From the NCBI RefSeq assembly GCF_900099915.1, contig NZ_FNDB01000008.1, positions 1 through 64,000 of the forward strand: 64,000 bases of DNA. The letters run 5' to 3'. Source of the DNA: Flavobacterium omnivorum (lineage in GTDB: Bacteria; Bacteroidota; Bacteroidia; Flavobacteriales; Flavobacteriaceae). Made by a program: the position numbers and the translations under genes. The notes under the pieces are model-generated. The model worked only from the letters and a program-made list of their open reading frames with translations. It was not told where the DNA came from and searched no databases. Of this stretch, positions 49,826 to 58,863 are shown piece by piece. Position 1 is the stretch's first letter, and the number at the start of each line of letters is the position of its first letter.

Positions 49826-49845
49826 CCCATTTTACACAAAATGGG
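49826..49845 (-). promoter_or_regulatory. Palindrome upstream of the sigma operon
   Basis: CCCATTTT (49826-49833) and AAAATGGG (49838-49845) form a perfect 8-bp inverted repeat with a 4-nt centre, 18 bp before the first ATG at 49808. It may be an operator or a 5' UTR hairpin; no T-run follows. Confidence 0.45.
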
Positions 49846-49849
49846 GTAA

Positions 49850-50185
49850 GAAGATTTATTATTTAGATACAATTTTTTTAAAAGGTTGCGTTAGCAATTA
49901 ATTTTTAGTTGAATGCAAGCAGTATTAAAATACTAAATTATTGTTTTTTAAAGGTTTGATTTTGCAAAAAAGCTGCATTATGTCTATTTTTATTGAAAAG
50001 GCTGTCCAAAGAGGACAGCTTCTTCTGATTTTTTAAGTTGCTGGCTATATTTAGGAATTATTTTTTTTCTTTGTTTAATAACTCTTTTTTTTGTTTTTTT
50101 ATGATTTGATTTTGAATCAAAAAGCGTAAATGATTCTAATTTATTTTTAAGAATATAGCTTTAGGAAGGTTTCATTTTAGGCTAT
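49850..50185. other. Intergenic region upstream of the sigma operon, with a hairpin at 50001-50019
   Basis: No gene in this roughly 340-bp stretch. GCTGTCC (50001-50007) pairs with GGACAGC (50013-50019) and is flanked by AAAAG on the left, so on the minus strand it reads as a hairpin followed by CTTTTC. Otherwise A/T-rich with runs of T. It may hold a small RNA or the operon leader; I cannot decide. Confidence 0.35.
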
Positions 50186-50222
50186 AAAAAATGCCGAAAT
50201 AATTTATTTCGGCATCTTTTTT
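50186..50222 (-). terminator. Terminator of recA
   Basis: GATGCCGAAATAA pairs with TTATTTCGGCATT-type sequence on the minus strand, bordered by long A and T runs on both sides. The recA stop lies 18 bp away. Confidence 0.85.
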
Positions 50223-50239
50223 TTACAAGTAAGTTGGAT

Positions 50240-51247
50240 TTACAAAGCAGCTAATTCTTTGATATGTGCTTTAATTTTTCCTTCTAATTCATCTGCTAAT
50301 TCTGGATTATCTTTTATTAAAGACTTAACCGCATCACGACCTTGACCTAATTTGGTTTCACCATAACTGAACCAAGATCCCGCTTTTTTGATGATTTCAA
50401 ATTCGACAGCTAGATCTAAAATCTCTCCAGTTTTTGAAATTCCTTCTCCGTACATGATGTCAAATTCAGCGATTTTAAACGGTGGAGCCACTTTGTTTTT
50501 CACCACTTTTACTTTGGTTCTGTTTCCAAGTACGTTATCACCATCTTTAATTTGAGTAGAACGACGGATATCTAAACGAACCGAAGCGTAAAACTTTAAT
50601 GCATTTCCTCCAGTTGTTGTTTCTGGATTTCCAAACATTACTCCGATTTTCTCTCTTAATTGATTGATAAAGAAAACAGTACAGTTTGTCTTGCTGATGG
50701 TTCCTGTTAATTTACGCAATGCTTGAGACATCAAACGGGCGTGTAATCCCATTTTAGAATCTCCCATTTCACCTTCAATCTCACTTTTTGGAGTCAATGC
50801 AGCAACCGAGTCAATTACAACAATGTCAATTGCTCCAGAACGAATCAAGTTCTCTGCAATTTCTAAAGCTTGTTCTCCATTGTCTGGTTGTGAGATGATT
50901 AAGTTTTCGATATCCACACCTAATTTCTCTGCATAATTTCTATCGAAAGCATGTTCTGCATCAATAAAAGCTGCAATTCCACCTGCTTTTTGAGCTTCAG
51001 CAATAGCGTGAAGTGTCAATGTGGTCTTTCCAGAAGATTCCGGACCATATATTTCAATGATTCGTCCTCTTGGATAGCCACCAACTCCTAAGGCTAAATC
51101 GATTCCTAAAGATCCTGAAGAAATAGTTTCTACTTCGACAATGGCTTTATCGCCCATTTTCATTACGGTACCTTTTCCGTAGGTTTTGTCTAGTTTATCC
51201 AGCGTAAGTTGTAGCGCTTTTAATTTAGATTCTTTTTCTGTACTCAT
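50240..51247 (-). CDS. recA: Recombinase RecA
   Basis: 335 aa from ATG 51247 ([20 protein letters not shown]). A start eight codons earlier (51271) is also possible. Walker [15 protein letters not shown], Walker [12 protein letters not shown], the loop-2 region [24 protein letters not shown] and [23 protein letters not shown] are all canonical. It performs strand exchange and SOS-type regulation. About 60 bp upstream is an inverted repeat CAGGAT...ATCCTG (51306-51325), which might be regulatory. No recX adjacent. Confidence 0.98.
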   Translation of the reverse strand: MSTEKESKLKALQLTLDKLDKTYGKGTVMKMGDKAIVEVETISSGSLGIDLALGVGGYPRGRIIEIYGPESSGKTTLTLHAIAEAQKAGGIAAFIDAEHAFDRNYAEKLGVDIENLIISQPDNGEQALEIAENLIRSGAIDIVVIDSVAALTPKSEIEGEMGDSKMGLHARLMSQALRKLTGTISKTNCTVFFINQLREKIGVMFGNPETTTGGNALKFYASVRLDIRRSTQIKDGDNVLGNRTKVKVVKNKVAPPFKIAEFDIMYGEGISKTGEILDLAVEFEIIKKAGSWFSYGETKLGQGRDAVKSLIKDNPELADELEGKIKAHIKELAAL

Positions 51248-51435
51248 CTTCTCTTTTACCTTTTCTTTCATCTATTTGTATTATTTTATAACTGTAAGAA
51301 ACTGACAGGATGACTAATTATCCTGAAAATTCCAATTGTGTGAGAATATTTGTTTTCGTAAAAATACTTCTTTTTTTAATGTAAATTTTCTCTTTCAAGA
51401 ATATTTTAAAATAAAAATAACACGTTAAAATGTTG

Positions 51436-51945
51436 CTACATGAACAATGCTTTTAATTCGGTTGCGTCATGCGGATTCATTTTTCCGGCCAAAACTAAAC
51501 TTAATTGTTTGCGTCGCAGTGCGGCTTCAAAACGTTGCTTTTCCAGTTCGGTTTCTGGAACAATCTGGGGCACTTCAACGGGTCTGCCGGTATCATCCAC
51601 GGCTACAAAAGTGTAAATCGCTTCATTGGCTTTGGTTTTATTACCAGATTCGCGGTCTTCCACCCAAATATCAATGTATATTTCCATCGAACTTTTGAAA
51701 GCGCGCGAAACTTTGGCTTCGACCGTAACCACACTTCCTAGTGGAATGGCTCTATTAAAGGCTACGTGGTTTACAGATGCCGTAACCACAATTCTTCGGG
51801 AATGTCTTCTTGCCGCAATGCTGGCTGCACGATCCATACGGGCCAATAATTCGCCACCAAAAAGATTATTCAAAGGATTAGTCTCACTTGGCAAAACCAA
51901 ATCAGTTAGTGTCGTTAAGGATTCAGAAGGATGTTTTGGAGTCAT
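51436..51945 (-). CDS. Acyl-CoA thioesterase (hot-dog fold)
   Basis: 169 aa from ATG 51945 (MTPKHPSESLTTLTDLVLPS). A longer frame to 52008 overlaps the upstream DoxX gene and is less likely. The core LNNLFGGELLARMDRAASIAARRHS and VVTASVNHVAFNRAIPLGSVVTVEAKVSR, with SMEIYIDIWVEDRESG, match YciA/BFIT-type thioesterases with the conserved N-x-x-G-G-x-x-x-x-x-x-D catalytic pattern. It hydrolyses acyl-CoA to free acid. Co-directional with the DoxX gene, 50 bp apart. Confidence 0.88.
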   Translation of the reverse strand: MTPKHPSESLTTLTDLVLPSETNPLNNLFGGELLARMDRAASIAARRHSRRIVVTASVNHVAFNRAIPLGSVVTVEAKVSRAFKSSMEIYIDIWVEDRESGNKTKANEAIYTFVAVDDTGRPVEVPQIVPETELEKQRFEAALRRKQLSLVLAGKMNPHDATELKALFM

Positions 51946-51995
51946 ATTTTTATGTAAGAGGATAGTGTTGTTTTGTATGCGGAAACTTTTTATTT

Positions 51996-52379
51996 TTAAT
52001 TCAACCAATATACGGCTAATATCGCAGGGATAAAATAGATGACAATGGTTCTCGCGCCATCATAATCCTTAGCTAATCTTTGACCAAATAGCAACATTAA
52101 TAGCGTGACACAAGAAAAAACAGCTCCGTAGAAACCAAATATTCTTCCATTGTTTACCAGTAATTCGATGCAACCCACCACACATAAAATCCCGGAAATT
52201 AATTCTAAAATTAAAATGTTTAGTAAAGCCAGTGGTACTTGATTTTTTAATGGTGTTTTAGCGAAGTGTCCTTTTAACCAATCTACATTGTCTTTCCAAT
52301 AAAACAGTTTGTCATAACCGGATTGTAGAAAAGTAATGGCTAGGAAAATTAAAATCAAAATTGAAGTAATGTTGTTCAT
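51996..52379 (-). CDS. DoxX-like membrane protein
   Basis: 127 aa with four predicted membrane helices. The start ITSILILIFLAITFLQSGYDKLFYWKDNVDWLKGHFAKTP and LLALNILILELISGILCVVG are typical of flavobacterial DoxX-family proteins (F-x-x-S-G-x-D-K). Function unknown, possibly redox-related. It lies between the delta-prime-like gene (4 bp) and the thioesterase. Confidence 0.75.
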   Translation of the reverse strand: MNNITSILILIFLAITFLQSGYDKLFYWKDNVDWLKGHFAKTPLKNQVPLALLNILILELISGILCVVGCIELLVNNGRIFGFYGAVFSCVTLLMLLFGQRLAKDYDGARTIVIYFIPAILAVYWLN

Positions 52380-52383
52380 TTTT

Positions 52384-53532
52384 TTATTTTTGGTGAATTA
52401 AACGGGTTAGTTTTATTGATAAATCAGTTAAAATAATTTTGGGATTTCCGTTGCGCTCAATGTGATACATGGCTTCCGAAAGTTCTTTAAAAATAGCATT
52501 GATGTTATTGCCATTTACAAAAGGCGCAAAATTCTCCAGCTTGAACTTTTCTACTTGCGGTTCCATGTAAACTAAACTTGGCGTTTGGTAATTCAGCAGC
52601 AATGCCTGTCGGAACATGTCGATACAAAAATGTAAAAATTTCTTTTGGGTTTCTCTTCCTAAACCAGCAATTTGCTCACTCCATTGAATCAAATCCTGAA
52701 TTGCTGCGGCGTTTCCTTTAGCTCTAAAAGCAGCCCGAACCCAATCGACAAACCATTTTTCAAAAAAAACGGATTCGCTGTCCGGTTGCAGTAATTGTAA
52801 TGCTTTGTTGAAATTTCCTTGTGCCTGATGCGCTATTTTTATGGCGGTTTTTGATTCTATATTTTCTTTTGAGACTAAAGCTTCTGCGATTACTTTTTCG
52901 CTTAATCCATTAAAATGCAACACTTGGCATCGGGAACGAATGGTTTGAATTATATCTTCTTCGTTTTCTGAAATCAGGATAAAAACCGTTCTGTCCGTAG
53001 GTTCTTCTAGTAATTTCAGCAATTTATTAGATGCGGCAATATTCAACTTATCGGCCATCCAAATAATCATTATTTTGTATCCGCCTTCGTAAGATTTCAA
53101 CGCTAGTGATTTCAAGATTTCCTGAGCATCATCGACCCTGATTTCGCCTTGTTTGTTTTTTACACCCAGCAGTTGGTACCAATCAAACAAACTTCCATAG
53201 GGATTTTGCTCTAAAAACTGACGAAACTCCGTTATAAAATCAATGCTTTTAGGTTTGGTTTTTACCTCGTCGGTGCTTACCGTTGGATATATAAAATGTA
53301 AATCAGGATGTGAAATTTTCTGGAATTTGATGTTACACGCTTCATTTGATCCCGAGTTTTCCGCGTTTTGATTGCTGCAAATAATGTACTGCGCATACGC
53401 AATCGCCATAGGCAAGGTACCGCTTCCTTCAGGGCCAACAAACAATTGTGCATGTGGTATTCTACCCAAATCAGCACTTTTTGTCAAATGACTTTTTATG
53501 TGTTCTTGTCCTAAAATTTCTGAAAATTGCAT
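52384..53532 (-). CDS. holB: DNA polymerase III delta-prime-like clamp-loader subunit
   Basis: 382 aa. The start FSEILGQEHIKSHLTKSADLGRIPHAQLFVGPEGSGTLPMAIAYAQ is the clamp-loader N-terminus. The P-loop is degenerate (G-P-E-G-S-G-T), as in delta-prime. Cys residues of the zinc motif are partly present (YIICSNQN, EACNIKF). Then YKIMIIWMADKLNIAASNKLLKLLEEPTDRTVFILISE, the S-E-N-x-D-x-I, and the S-R-C sensor 'TIRSRCQVLHF'. It belongs to the DNA polymerase III clamp loader. Gene symbol by similarity to HolB; no tau/gamma gene is in view. Confidence 0.85.
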   Translation of the reverse strand: MQFSEILGQEHIKSHLTKSADLGRIPHAQLFVGPEGSGTLPMAIAYAQYIICSNQNAENSGSNEACNIKFQKISHPDLHFIYPTVSTDEVKTKPKSIDFITEFRQFLEQNPYGSLFDWYQLLGVKNKQGEIRVDDAQEILKSLALKSYEGGYKIMIIWMADKLNIAASNKLLKLLEEPTDRTVFILISENEEDIIQTIRSRCQVLHFNGLSEKVIAEALVSKENIESKTAIKIAHQAQGNFNKALQLLQPDSESVFFEKWFVDWVRAAFRAKGNAAAIQDLIQWSEQIAGLGRETQKKFLHFCIDMFRQALLLNYQTPSLVYMEPQVEKFKLENFAPFVNGNNINAIFKELSEAMYHIERNGNPKIILTDLSIKLTRLIHQK

Positions 53533-53815
53533 GAAGCAAAGATAGTAGAAAATGGTTTAGTCTAAAATTTTAGCAAGCAAAGTTTCACCACTAGCAAGTG
53601 TCGTGAAGTGGCAATTAACGCATTTATTTTTGAAATTTAATTTGTCTTTATTTCGAACAAAAAACACATAAAGTATTAAAAAGAAGCATTATTTATTAAT
53701 TTACAACGATTTCGTTGCTTAAAATTTATTTTATATGGTTTTCTCTAATTTATTAATAATTTAAAAGTTCTATATTTGTTACTCTTTCAAAAAAAATAAA
53801 CTAAAAGACATACTG
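53533..53815. other. Divergent intergenic region holB/pgk
   Basis: About 280 bp, AT-rich. Apart from the pgk -7 element at 53771-53778, I see only A/T runs and no convincing frame. Confidence 0.5.
53771..53778 (+). promoter_or_regulatory. -7 element of pgk
   Basis: TATATTTG matches TAnnTTTG and lies 37 bp before ATG 53816. Confidence 0.55.
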
Positions 53816-55003
53816 ATGAAAACTTTAAATGATTTCGATTTTAAAAGTAAAAAAGCCATAATACGTGTTGATTTTAATGTGCCATTGGACGAAAATTTCA
53901 AAGTAACTGACGCCACTCGTATCGAAGCAGCAAAACCTACGATAGACGCAATTCTTGCGCAAGGAGGAAGCGTGATTTTGATGTCGCATTTAGGCAGACC
54001 AAAAAGCGTTGAAGAAAAGTATTCTTTGAAACACATTTTAAAAACGACTTCCGAAATTTTGGGAGTTCCTGTTCAATTTGTATCAAATTGTATTGGAGCT
54101 GAAGCCAAAGAAGCAGCTGAAAAATTGCAGCCTGGTGCAGTTTTATTATTGGAAAATTTACGTTTCCATAGCGAAGAAGAAGCGGGTGATGTTGCTTTCG
54201 CCAAAGAATTAGCGTCACTTGGAGATATTTATGTAAACGATGCTTTTGGTACCGCTCACAGAGCACATGCTTCAACTACAATTATTGCGCAGTTCTTTCC
54301 AACAGAAAAATGTTTTGGATTTTTATTGGCCAAAGAAATCGAAAGCTTGAACAAAGTATTGAAAAACAGTGAAAAACCAGTAACGGCAATTCTTGGTGGA
54401 TCTAAAGTGTCTTCGAAAATTACGGTGATTGAAAATATTCTTGATAAAGTAGACCACATGATTATTGGTGGTGGAATGACTTTTACTTTTGTAAAAGCAT
54501 TAGGTGGTAAAATTGGAGATTCCATCTGTGAAGATGACAAACAAGAATTGGCATTGGAAATCTTGAGATTGGCTAAGGAAAAAGGAGTTCAAATTCACAT
54601 TCCGGTTGATGTTGTTGCTGCCAACGCATTTTCAAATGATGCCGAAACACAAATCGTTGATGTAAAAGAAATTCCTGACGGTTGGCAAGGTTTGGATGCA
54701 GGTCCAAAATCATTGGAAAACTTCAAAAAAGTGATTATGGAATCTAAAACGATCCTTTGGAACGGACCACTAGGTGTTTTTGAAATGGAGAATTTTGCAA
54801 ACGGAACCATTGCTTTGGGTAATTTTATTGCAGAAGCTACTGCAAAAGGAGCCTTTTCTCTTGTAGGCGGAGGTGATTCAGTTGCGGCAGTAAAACAATT
54901 TGGATTGGAAGATAAAGTGAGCTATGTTTCTACCGGTGGAGGAGCGATGTTAGAAATGCTGGAAGGAAGAACTTTGCCTGGAATTGCTGCTATTTTAGAC
55001 TAA
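53816..55003 (+). CDS. pgk: Phosphoglycerate kinase
   Basis: 395 aa. N-terminal [39 protein letters not shown], the substrate-binding [18 protein letters not shown] and [14 protein letters not shown], the hinge [12 protein letters not shown], and the nucleotide-binding [36 protein letters not shown] are complete. It transfers phosphate from 1,3-bisphosphoglycerate to ADP in glycolysis. Single gene with promoter and terminator, the usual arrangement for highly expressed genes. Confidence 0.97.
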   Translation: MKTLNDFDFKSKKAIIRVDFNVPLDENFKVTDATRIEAAKPTIDAILAQGGSVILMSHLGRPKSVEEKYSLKHILKTTSEILGVPVQFVSNCIGAEAKEAAEKLQPGAVLLLENLRFHSEEEAGDVAFAKELASLGDIYVNDAFGTAHRAHASTTIIAQFFPTEKCFGFLLAKEIESLNKVLKNSEKPVTAILGGSKVSSKITVIENILDKVDHMIIGGGMTFTFVKALGGKIGDSICEDDKQELALEILRLAKEKGVQIHIPVDVVAANAFSNDAETQIVDVKEIPDGWQGLDAGPKSLENFKKVIMESKTILWNGPLGVFEMENFANGTIALGNFIAEATAKGAFSLVGGGDSVAAVKQFGLEDKVSYVSTGGGAMLEMLEGRTLPGIAAILD

Positions 55004-55085
55004 TTCTTGTATTGGAAAATCATTATAAACCGTTTTATTGGTACTAATTAAAAATAAAAAAAACGGTAATCAGGATTAAACGAAT

Positions 55086-55121
55086 AACCTTAGCGATAGT
55101 ATATATTGCTGAGGTTTTTTT
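55086..55121 (+). terminator. Terminator of pgk
   Basis: AACCTTAGC pairs with GCTGAGGTT (one G-U) around a 13-nt loop and is followed by T residues. Confidence 0.75.
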
Positions 55122-55304
55122 GTGAAATTTAAGTATTTTATTTTTTTAAAGCGGTTTTACCTTTCAAATCAACGTTAATTATTCACAAATGCATCTAAGA
55201 TTGCATTTTTAACAATATTTAAAGAAATTTTTAGTTTAAACCTATTAAGTTTGTAAAAACAAGCTTTGTAATCATTTGTAATATAGGTCTTTGATCGTAA
55301 AAAT
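55122..55304. other. Intergenic region before the lytic transglycosylase gene
   Basis: About 180 bp, AT-rich, no gene or hairpin seen. TCTTTGATC near 55290 is a poor -7 candidate. Confidence 0.35.
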
Positions 55305-57347
55305 ATGAATATAAAAAATACCACATTATCACTTTTGCTGCTGTTATCGTCGCAATTGTTTGCTCAAGAAAGTTTCGAAAATAAAGAAACTTCAAGATTC
55401 GAAACAAAATTATCCTACTTAGATTCCATCAAAAAAACGTTCGTAAAAGACGATTTAGCCGCCTGCGTAGATAGCTTGTGGATGAAGGAATTAACTAATT
55501 TAGATTTGTACAATTCCATTTCGGATGATATTAAGAATGTCAATATCGATGAGAAAATTGAGTATGAATTGTCAACGGAACTTCTCAAAGAAAGATTGGC
55601 CGCAATGGATGCGAAATCGCCTTTCAACATTGAATACAATCAAGGATTAGAAAACATCATCAAATCATTTTTGAAGTATCGAAAAAAATCCTTTGAACGT
55701 TTAATGGCGGTTTCAGAGTATTATTTCCCTGTGTTTGAAGAAGCTTTAGCCAAACAAAATGTCCCTTTAGAAATAAAATATTTAGCTGTTGTGGAATCCG
55801 CTCTAAATCCTAAAGCAGTTTCTAGAATGGGAGCAACCGGATTATGGCAATTTATGTATCAAACCGGAAAACAATATGGGTTAAAGATTGATTCCTATGT
55901 AGATGAACGCAGCGATCCTTTGAAAGCCAGTGAAGCCGCGGCTCAATATATGACTAACATGTACCGGATATTTGGTGACTGGGATTTGGTTTTGGCGTCC
56001 TATAATTCAGGTCCTGGGAATGTTTCAAAAGCAATCAGACGATCCGGCGGTCAGCAAAATTATTGGAACATCAGAAAAAATCTGCCTAAAGAAACACAAG
56101 GATATGTTCCGGCTTTCTTAGCAACGATGTATATTTATGAATACCATAAAGAACACGGAATTGTTCCTAACAGAGCCACTGTGCAACATTTTGCTACAGA
56201 TACCATAATGATTAAGAAGCAAATGACTTTCAAACAAATATCTGATTTGTTGGATGTTCCCGTAGTTCAGTTGCAAGTACTAAACCCATCTTATAAACTG
56301 AATGTGATTCCGTTTTATCATGACCAAAATCATTATTTAAGATTACCTCAAGAAAAAATTGCTGTTTTTGCGTCTAATGAGGATCAGATTTATGCGTACA
56401 CACAACATGAATTGGAAAAGCGAGAACGACCGTTCCAAACTTCAAAAGCAGTGGTCAAAAATACTCCAATTACCTTTAATCAAAGTAATACAGCTGGTAA
56501 AATAGCGTACTATAAAGTAAAACGAGGCGATAATCTAACTAGCATTGCTTCTAAATATGGTGTTTCTATTTCCGAACTAAAGAAATGGAATAACCTTAAT
56601 AGTAACGCGCTTGCCTATGGCAAAAACTTGAAGATTAGTGCAGGACAGCCTTTAATTAAATCAACAACAGCAGAACCTAAAGAAAATAATAGCATCTTAA
56701 AAAGCCAAATGGTCTTGGCCGCCGAAACAAAAAATAATAAAGAAGAAAAAGTAAATAGTGCTTCAAGTACTTCTGCAACGGAGGAAGTAAAACCTTATTT
56801 GGTTCAAAAAGGAGATAATCTAGGGAGCATTGCGACTAAATATGATGTTACAGTAGCAGATCTTCAAACCTGGAATGGGCTTACGAGCGATGCAGTTCAA
56901 ATAGGGGCTTCCTTGCAAATAGTGAATAACGAACTGGAGTCAAAACCAGAATCAGCTTTGAACCCAGAGCGCAAAGATGTTGAATATATAGTTTTGAAAG
57001 GAGATAATTTAGGAGCTATTGCTAGTAAATTTGGAGCTTCCGTCGTGGATTTAAAACAGTGGAATAAGTTGCCAAACAATACGATTACTATTGGAAAAAC
57101 ATTAATTGTTGCCAAAGATGAAATTGCCATTATCACTGACAAGGCCACTGTCAATTCCTTCAAGAGTAAATCAAATATAACGGCTTCCTCTAAAAAATCA
57201 CCTTCTAATTATTATGTCAAAAAAGGAGACTCTTTATTTAGCATAGCCAAAAAATATCCAGGCGTAACCACTTCTGACTTAAAAAAATGGAATGGTATTA
57301 GCAGTGAAGAAATCAAGCCTGGAATGAAGTTAAAAATTAACGGATAA
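55305..57347 (+). CDS. LysM-containing membrane-bound lytic murein transglycosylase (MltD-like)
   Basis: 680 aa. Signal peptide MNIKNTTLSLLLLLSSQLFAQ. The transglycosylase SLT domain is at about residues 140-285 (YLAVVESALNPKAVSRMGATGLWQFM with the catalytic Glu in V-E-S, then YNSGPGNVSKAI and TQGYVPAFLATMYIYEY). Four LysM domains follow, near 400-445, 500-545, 560-605 and 637-680, each of the K-R-G-D-N-L-x-x-I-A-x-K-Y type and separated by Ser/Thr/Glu-rich linkers. It cleaves the glycan strand of peptidoglycan. The last LysM is at the C-terminus. Confidence 0.92.
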   Translation: MNIKNTTLSLLLLLSSQLFAQESFENKETSRFETKLSYLDSIKKTFVKDDLAACVDSLWMKELTNLDLYNSISDDIKNVNIDEKIEYELSTELLKERLAAMDAKSPFNIEYNQGLENIIKSFLKYRKKSFERLMAVSEYYFPVFEEALAKQNVPLEIKYLAVVESALNPKAVSRMGATGLWQFMYQTGKQYGLKIDSYVDERSDPLKASEAAAQYMTNMYRIFGDWDLVLASYNSGPGNVSKAIRRSGGQQNYWNIRKNLPKETQGYVPAFLATMYIYEYHKEHGIVPNRATVQHFATDTIMIKKQMTFKQISDLLDVPVVQLQVLNPSYKLNVIPFYHDQNHYLRLPQEKIAVFASNEDQIYAYTQHELEKRERPFQTSKAVVKNTPITFNQSNTAGKIAYYKVKRGDNLTSIASKYGVSISELKKWNNLNSNALAYGKNLKISAGQPLIKSTTAEPKENNSILKSQMVLAAETKNNKEEKVNSASSTSATEEVKPYLVQKGDNLGSIATKYDVTVADLQTWNGLTSDAVQIGASLQIVNNELESKPESALNPERKDVEYIVLKGDNLGAIASKFGASVVDLKQWNKLPNNTITIGKTLIVAKDEIAIITDKATVNSFKSKSNITASSKKSPSNYYVKKGDSLFSIAKKYPGVTTSDLKKWNGISSEEIKPGMKLKING

Positions 57348-57362
57348 ATCAATTAACTTCTA

Positions 57363-57370
57363 TAAATTTG
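57363..57370 (+). promoter_or_regulatory. -7 element of the DUF4837 gene
   Basis: TAAATTTG matches TAnnTTTG and lies 25 bp before ATG 57396, starting 15 bp after the transglycosylase stop. Confidence 0.4.
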
Positions 57371-57395
57371 GGTTTTACTTTATAATCGAATCGTA

Positions 57396-58379
57396 ATGAA
57401 TAAAGCCCATTTTCTATTTCTTTTTGTTTCTCTGCTTTTATTTTCTTGTAAAAAAGAGAATAATCTAGTGCCACGTAAAACAACTGGTAAAATCAACACA
57501 ATTTCTGTAATTATTGATGATCAGCTGTGGAACGGGGATATTGGTGATAGCATTCGGAACAAGTTTGCATCTCCTGTGATTGGATTGCCACAAGAGGAAC
57601 CTTTATTCAATATCAATCAATATCCTGTCAAGCTTTTAGAAGGATTTATGACGGATACGCGAGCGATTATCGTGGTGAAAAAGGCAGAAGAAAACAAGTT
57701 TGAAATTCGAAAAAACCAATACGCTTCTCCTCAAAATGTATTCCATATTTCTGGAAAAACCAATGCCGATATTCTCGCTTGCATTGAAAAAAATGCGCTG
57801 CAAATGGTTCAAATCATTAAACAAGCTGAAATTGCCGAGAGCCAACGAATAAACAGCCTGTCACTAATAGATCCTAAAATTATAGAGAACAAGTTTCACA
57901 TTAATCTGCAGGTTCCCTCAGGATATGCCTATGTGCTTCAAAAAAGTAATTTTATGTGGCTAAAAAAGGAAATCATAGGGGGGAATACCAGTTTATTGCT
58001 CTATCAAGTTCCTTTGAATACCATTAATAAAGAAACTGATTTAATTACCAGTATTATAAAAATGCGGGATTCCATAGGTCATCTGTACATAAGCGGAAAA
58101 GAACCAGATACTAACATGATGACGGAAGAGGCCTACGCGCCTTATCTATTTAAGATCGATCTTGACAGAAAAGATACGTATGAAACCAAAGGGACTTGGC
58201 AATTAAACAATGATTTTATGTCTGGACCTTTTATCAATTATGCTATTATTGACACCGATTATAACCGAGTTTTGGTTTTGGAAGGGTTTTGTTATGCGCC
58301 TTCAAAAGATAAAAGGGATTTAATGCATGAACTCGAATCCATTATAAAATCAGTGGTAGTTGTTAAAAGAGTGCCATAA
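57396..58379 (+). CDS. DUF4837 family lipoprotein
   Basis: 327 aa. Lipoprotein signal MNKAHFLFLFVSLLLFSCKKEN, lipidated Cys at residue 18. The mature protein has KINTISVIIDDQLWNGDIGDSIRNKFASPVIGLPQEEPLFNINQYP, then WLKKEIIGGNTSLLLYQVPLN and LDRKDTYETKGTWQLNNDFMSGPFINY, the conserved blocks of DUF4837. Found widely in Flavobacteriia, function unknown. It lies 48 bp after the transglycosylase gene, so a link with the cell envelope is plausible but unproven. Confidence 0.85.
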   Translation: MNKAHFLFLFVSLLLFSCKKENNLVPRKTTGKINTISVIIDDQLWNGDIGDSIRNKFASPVIGLPQEEPLFNINQYPVKLLEGFMTDTRAIIVVKKAEENKFEIRKNQYASPQNVFHISGKTNADILACIEKNALQMVQIIKQAEIAESQRINSLSLIDPKIIENKFHINLQVPSGYAYVLQKSNFMWLKKEIIGGNTSLLLYQVPLNTINKETDLITSIIKMRDSIGHLYISGKEPDTNMMTEEAYAPYLFKIDLDRKDTYETKGTWQLNNDFMSGPFINYAIIDTDYNRVLVLEGFCYAPSKDKRDLMHELESIIKSVVVVKRVP

Positions 58380-58416
58380 ATTTCTTTACTTTGCATTTTA
58401 TAAAAAATATCAAAGC

Positions 58417-58863
58417 ATGGCTATACAATGGGAAATAAAGGCATTTGATGTACTTTCTGTTCACGAACTTTACGATTTACTGCGATTGAGAAGCGAAATT
58501 TTCGTTGTAGAACAAAATTGTGTTTATTTGGATCTCGACGGAAAAGATAAAGTAGCATTGCATCTTATTGGTTCGTTTGAAGGTAAAATTGTCGCTCATT
58601 CCAGATTGTTTAAACCGGGAATCAGTTTTGATAATGCCTCGATTGGGAGGGTAACTGTTGATGCAAATTACCGCGACAGAAAATGGGGGCATGACCTAAT
58701 GCGGGAATCAATTGCTGGAATTGCGCATCATTTTGGTGAAAGCAAAATCACTATCGGAGCACAATTGTATCTGAAAAAATTCTATGAAAGTCATGGTTTT
58801 GTGCAAACTAGCGAAATGTATCTGGAAGATGATATTCCACACATTGAAATGAAACGAGAATAA
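58417..58863 (+). CDS. GNAT N-acetyltransferase, ElaA-like
   Basis: 148 aa from ATG 58417 (MAIQWEIKAFDVLSVHELYDLLRLRSEIFVVEQNCVYLDLDGKD). A longer frame to 58360 runs back into the DUF4837 gene and is rejected. LRSEIFVVEQNCVY is the ElaA signature and GRVTVDANYRDRKWGHDLM is the acetyl-CoA-binding loop (R-x-x-x-x-G-x-x-L). Acceptor unknown. Confidence 0.88.
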   Translation: MAIQWEIKAFDVLSVHELYDLLRLRSEIFVVEQNCVYLDLDGKDKVALHLIGSFEGKIVAHSRLFKPGISFDNASIGRVTVDANYRDRKWGHDLMRESIAGIAHHFGESKITIGAQLYLKKFYESHGFVQTSEMYLEDDIPHIEMKRE

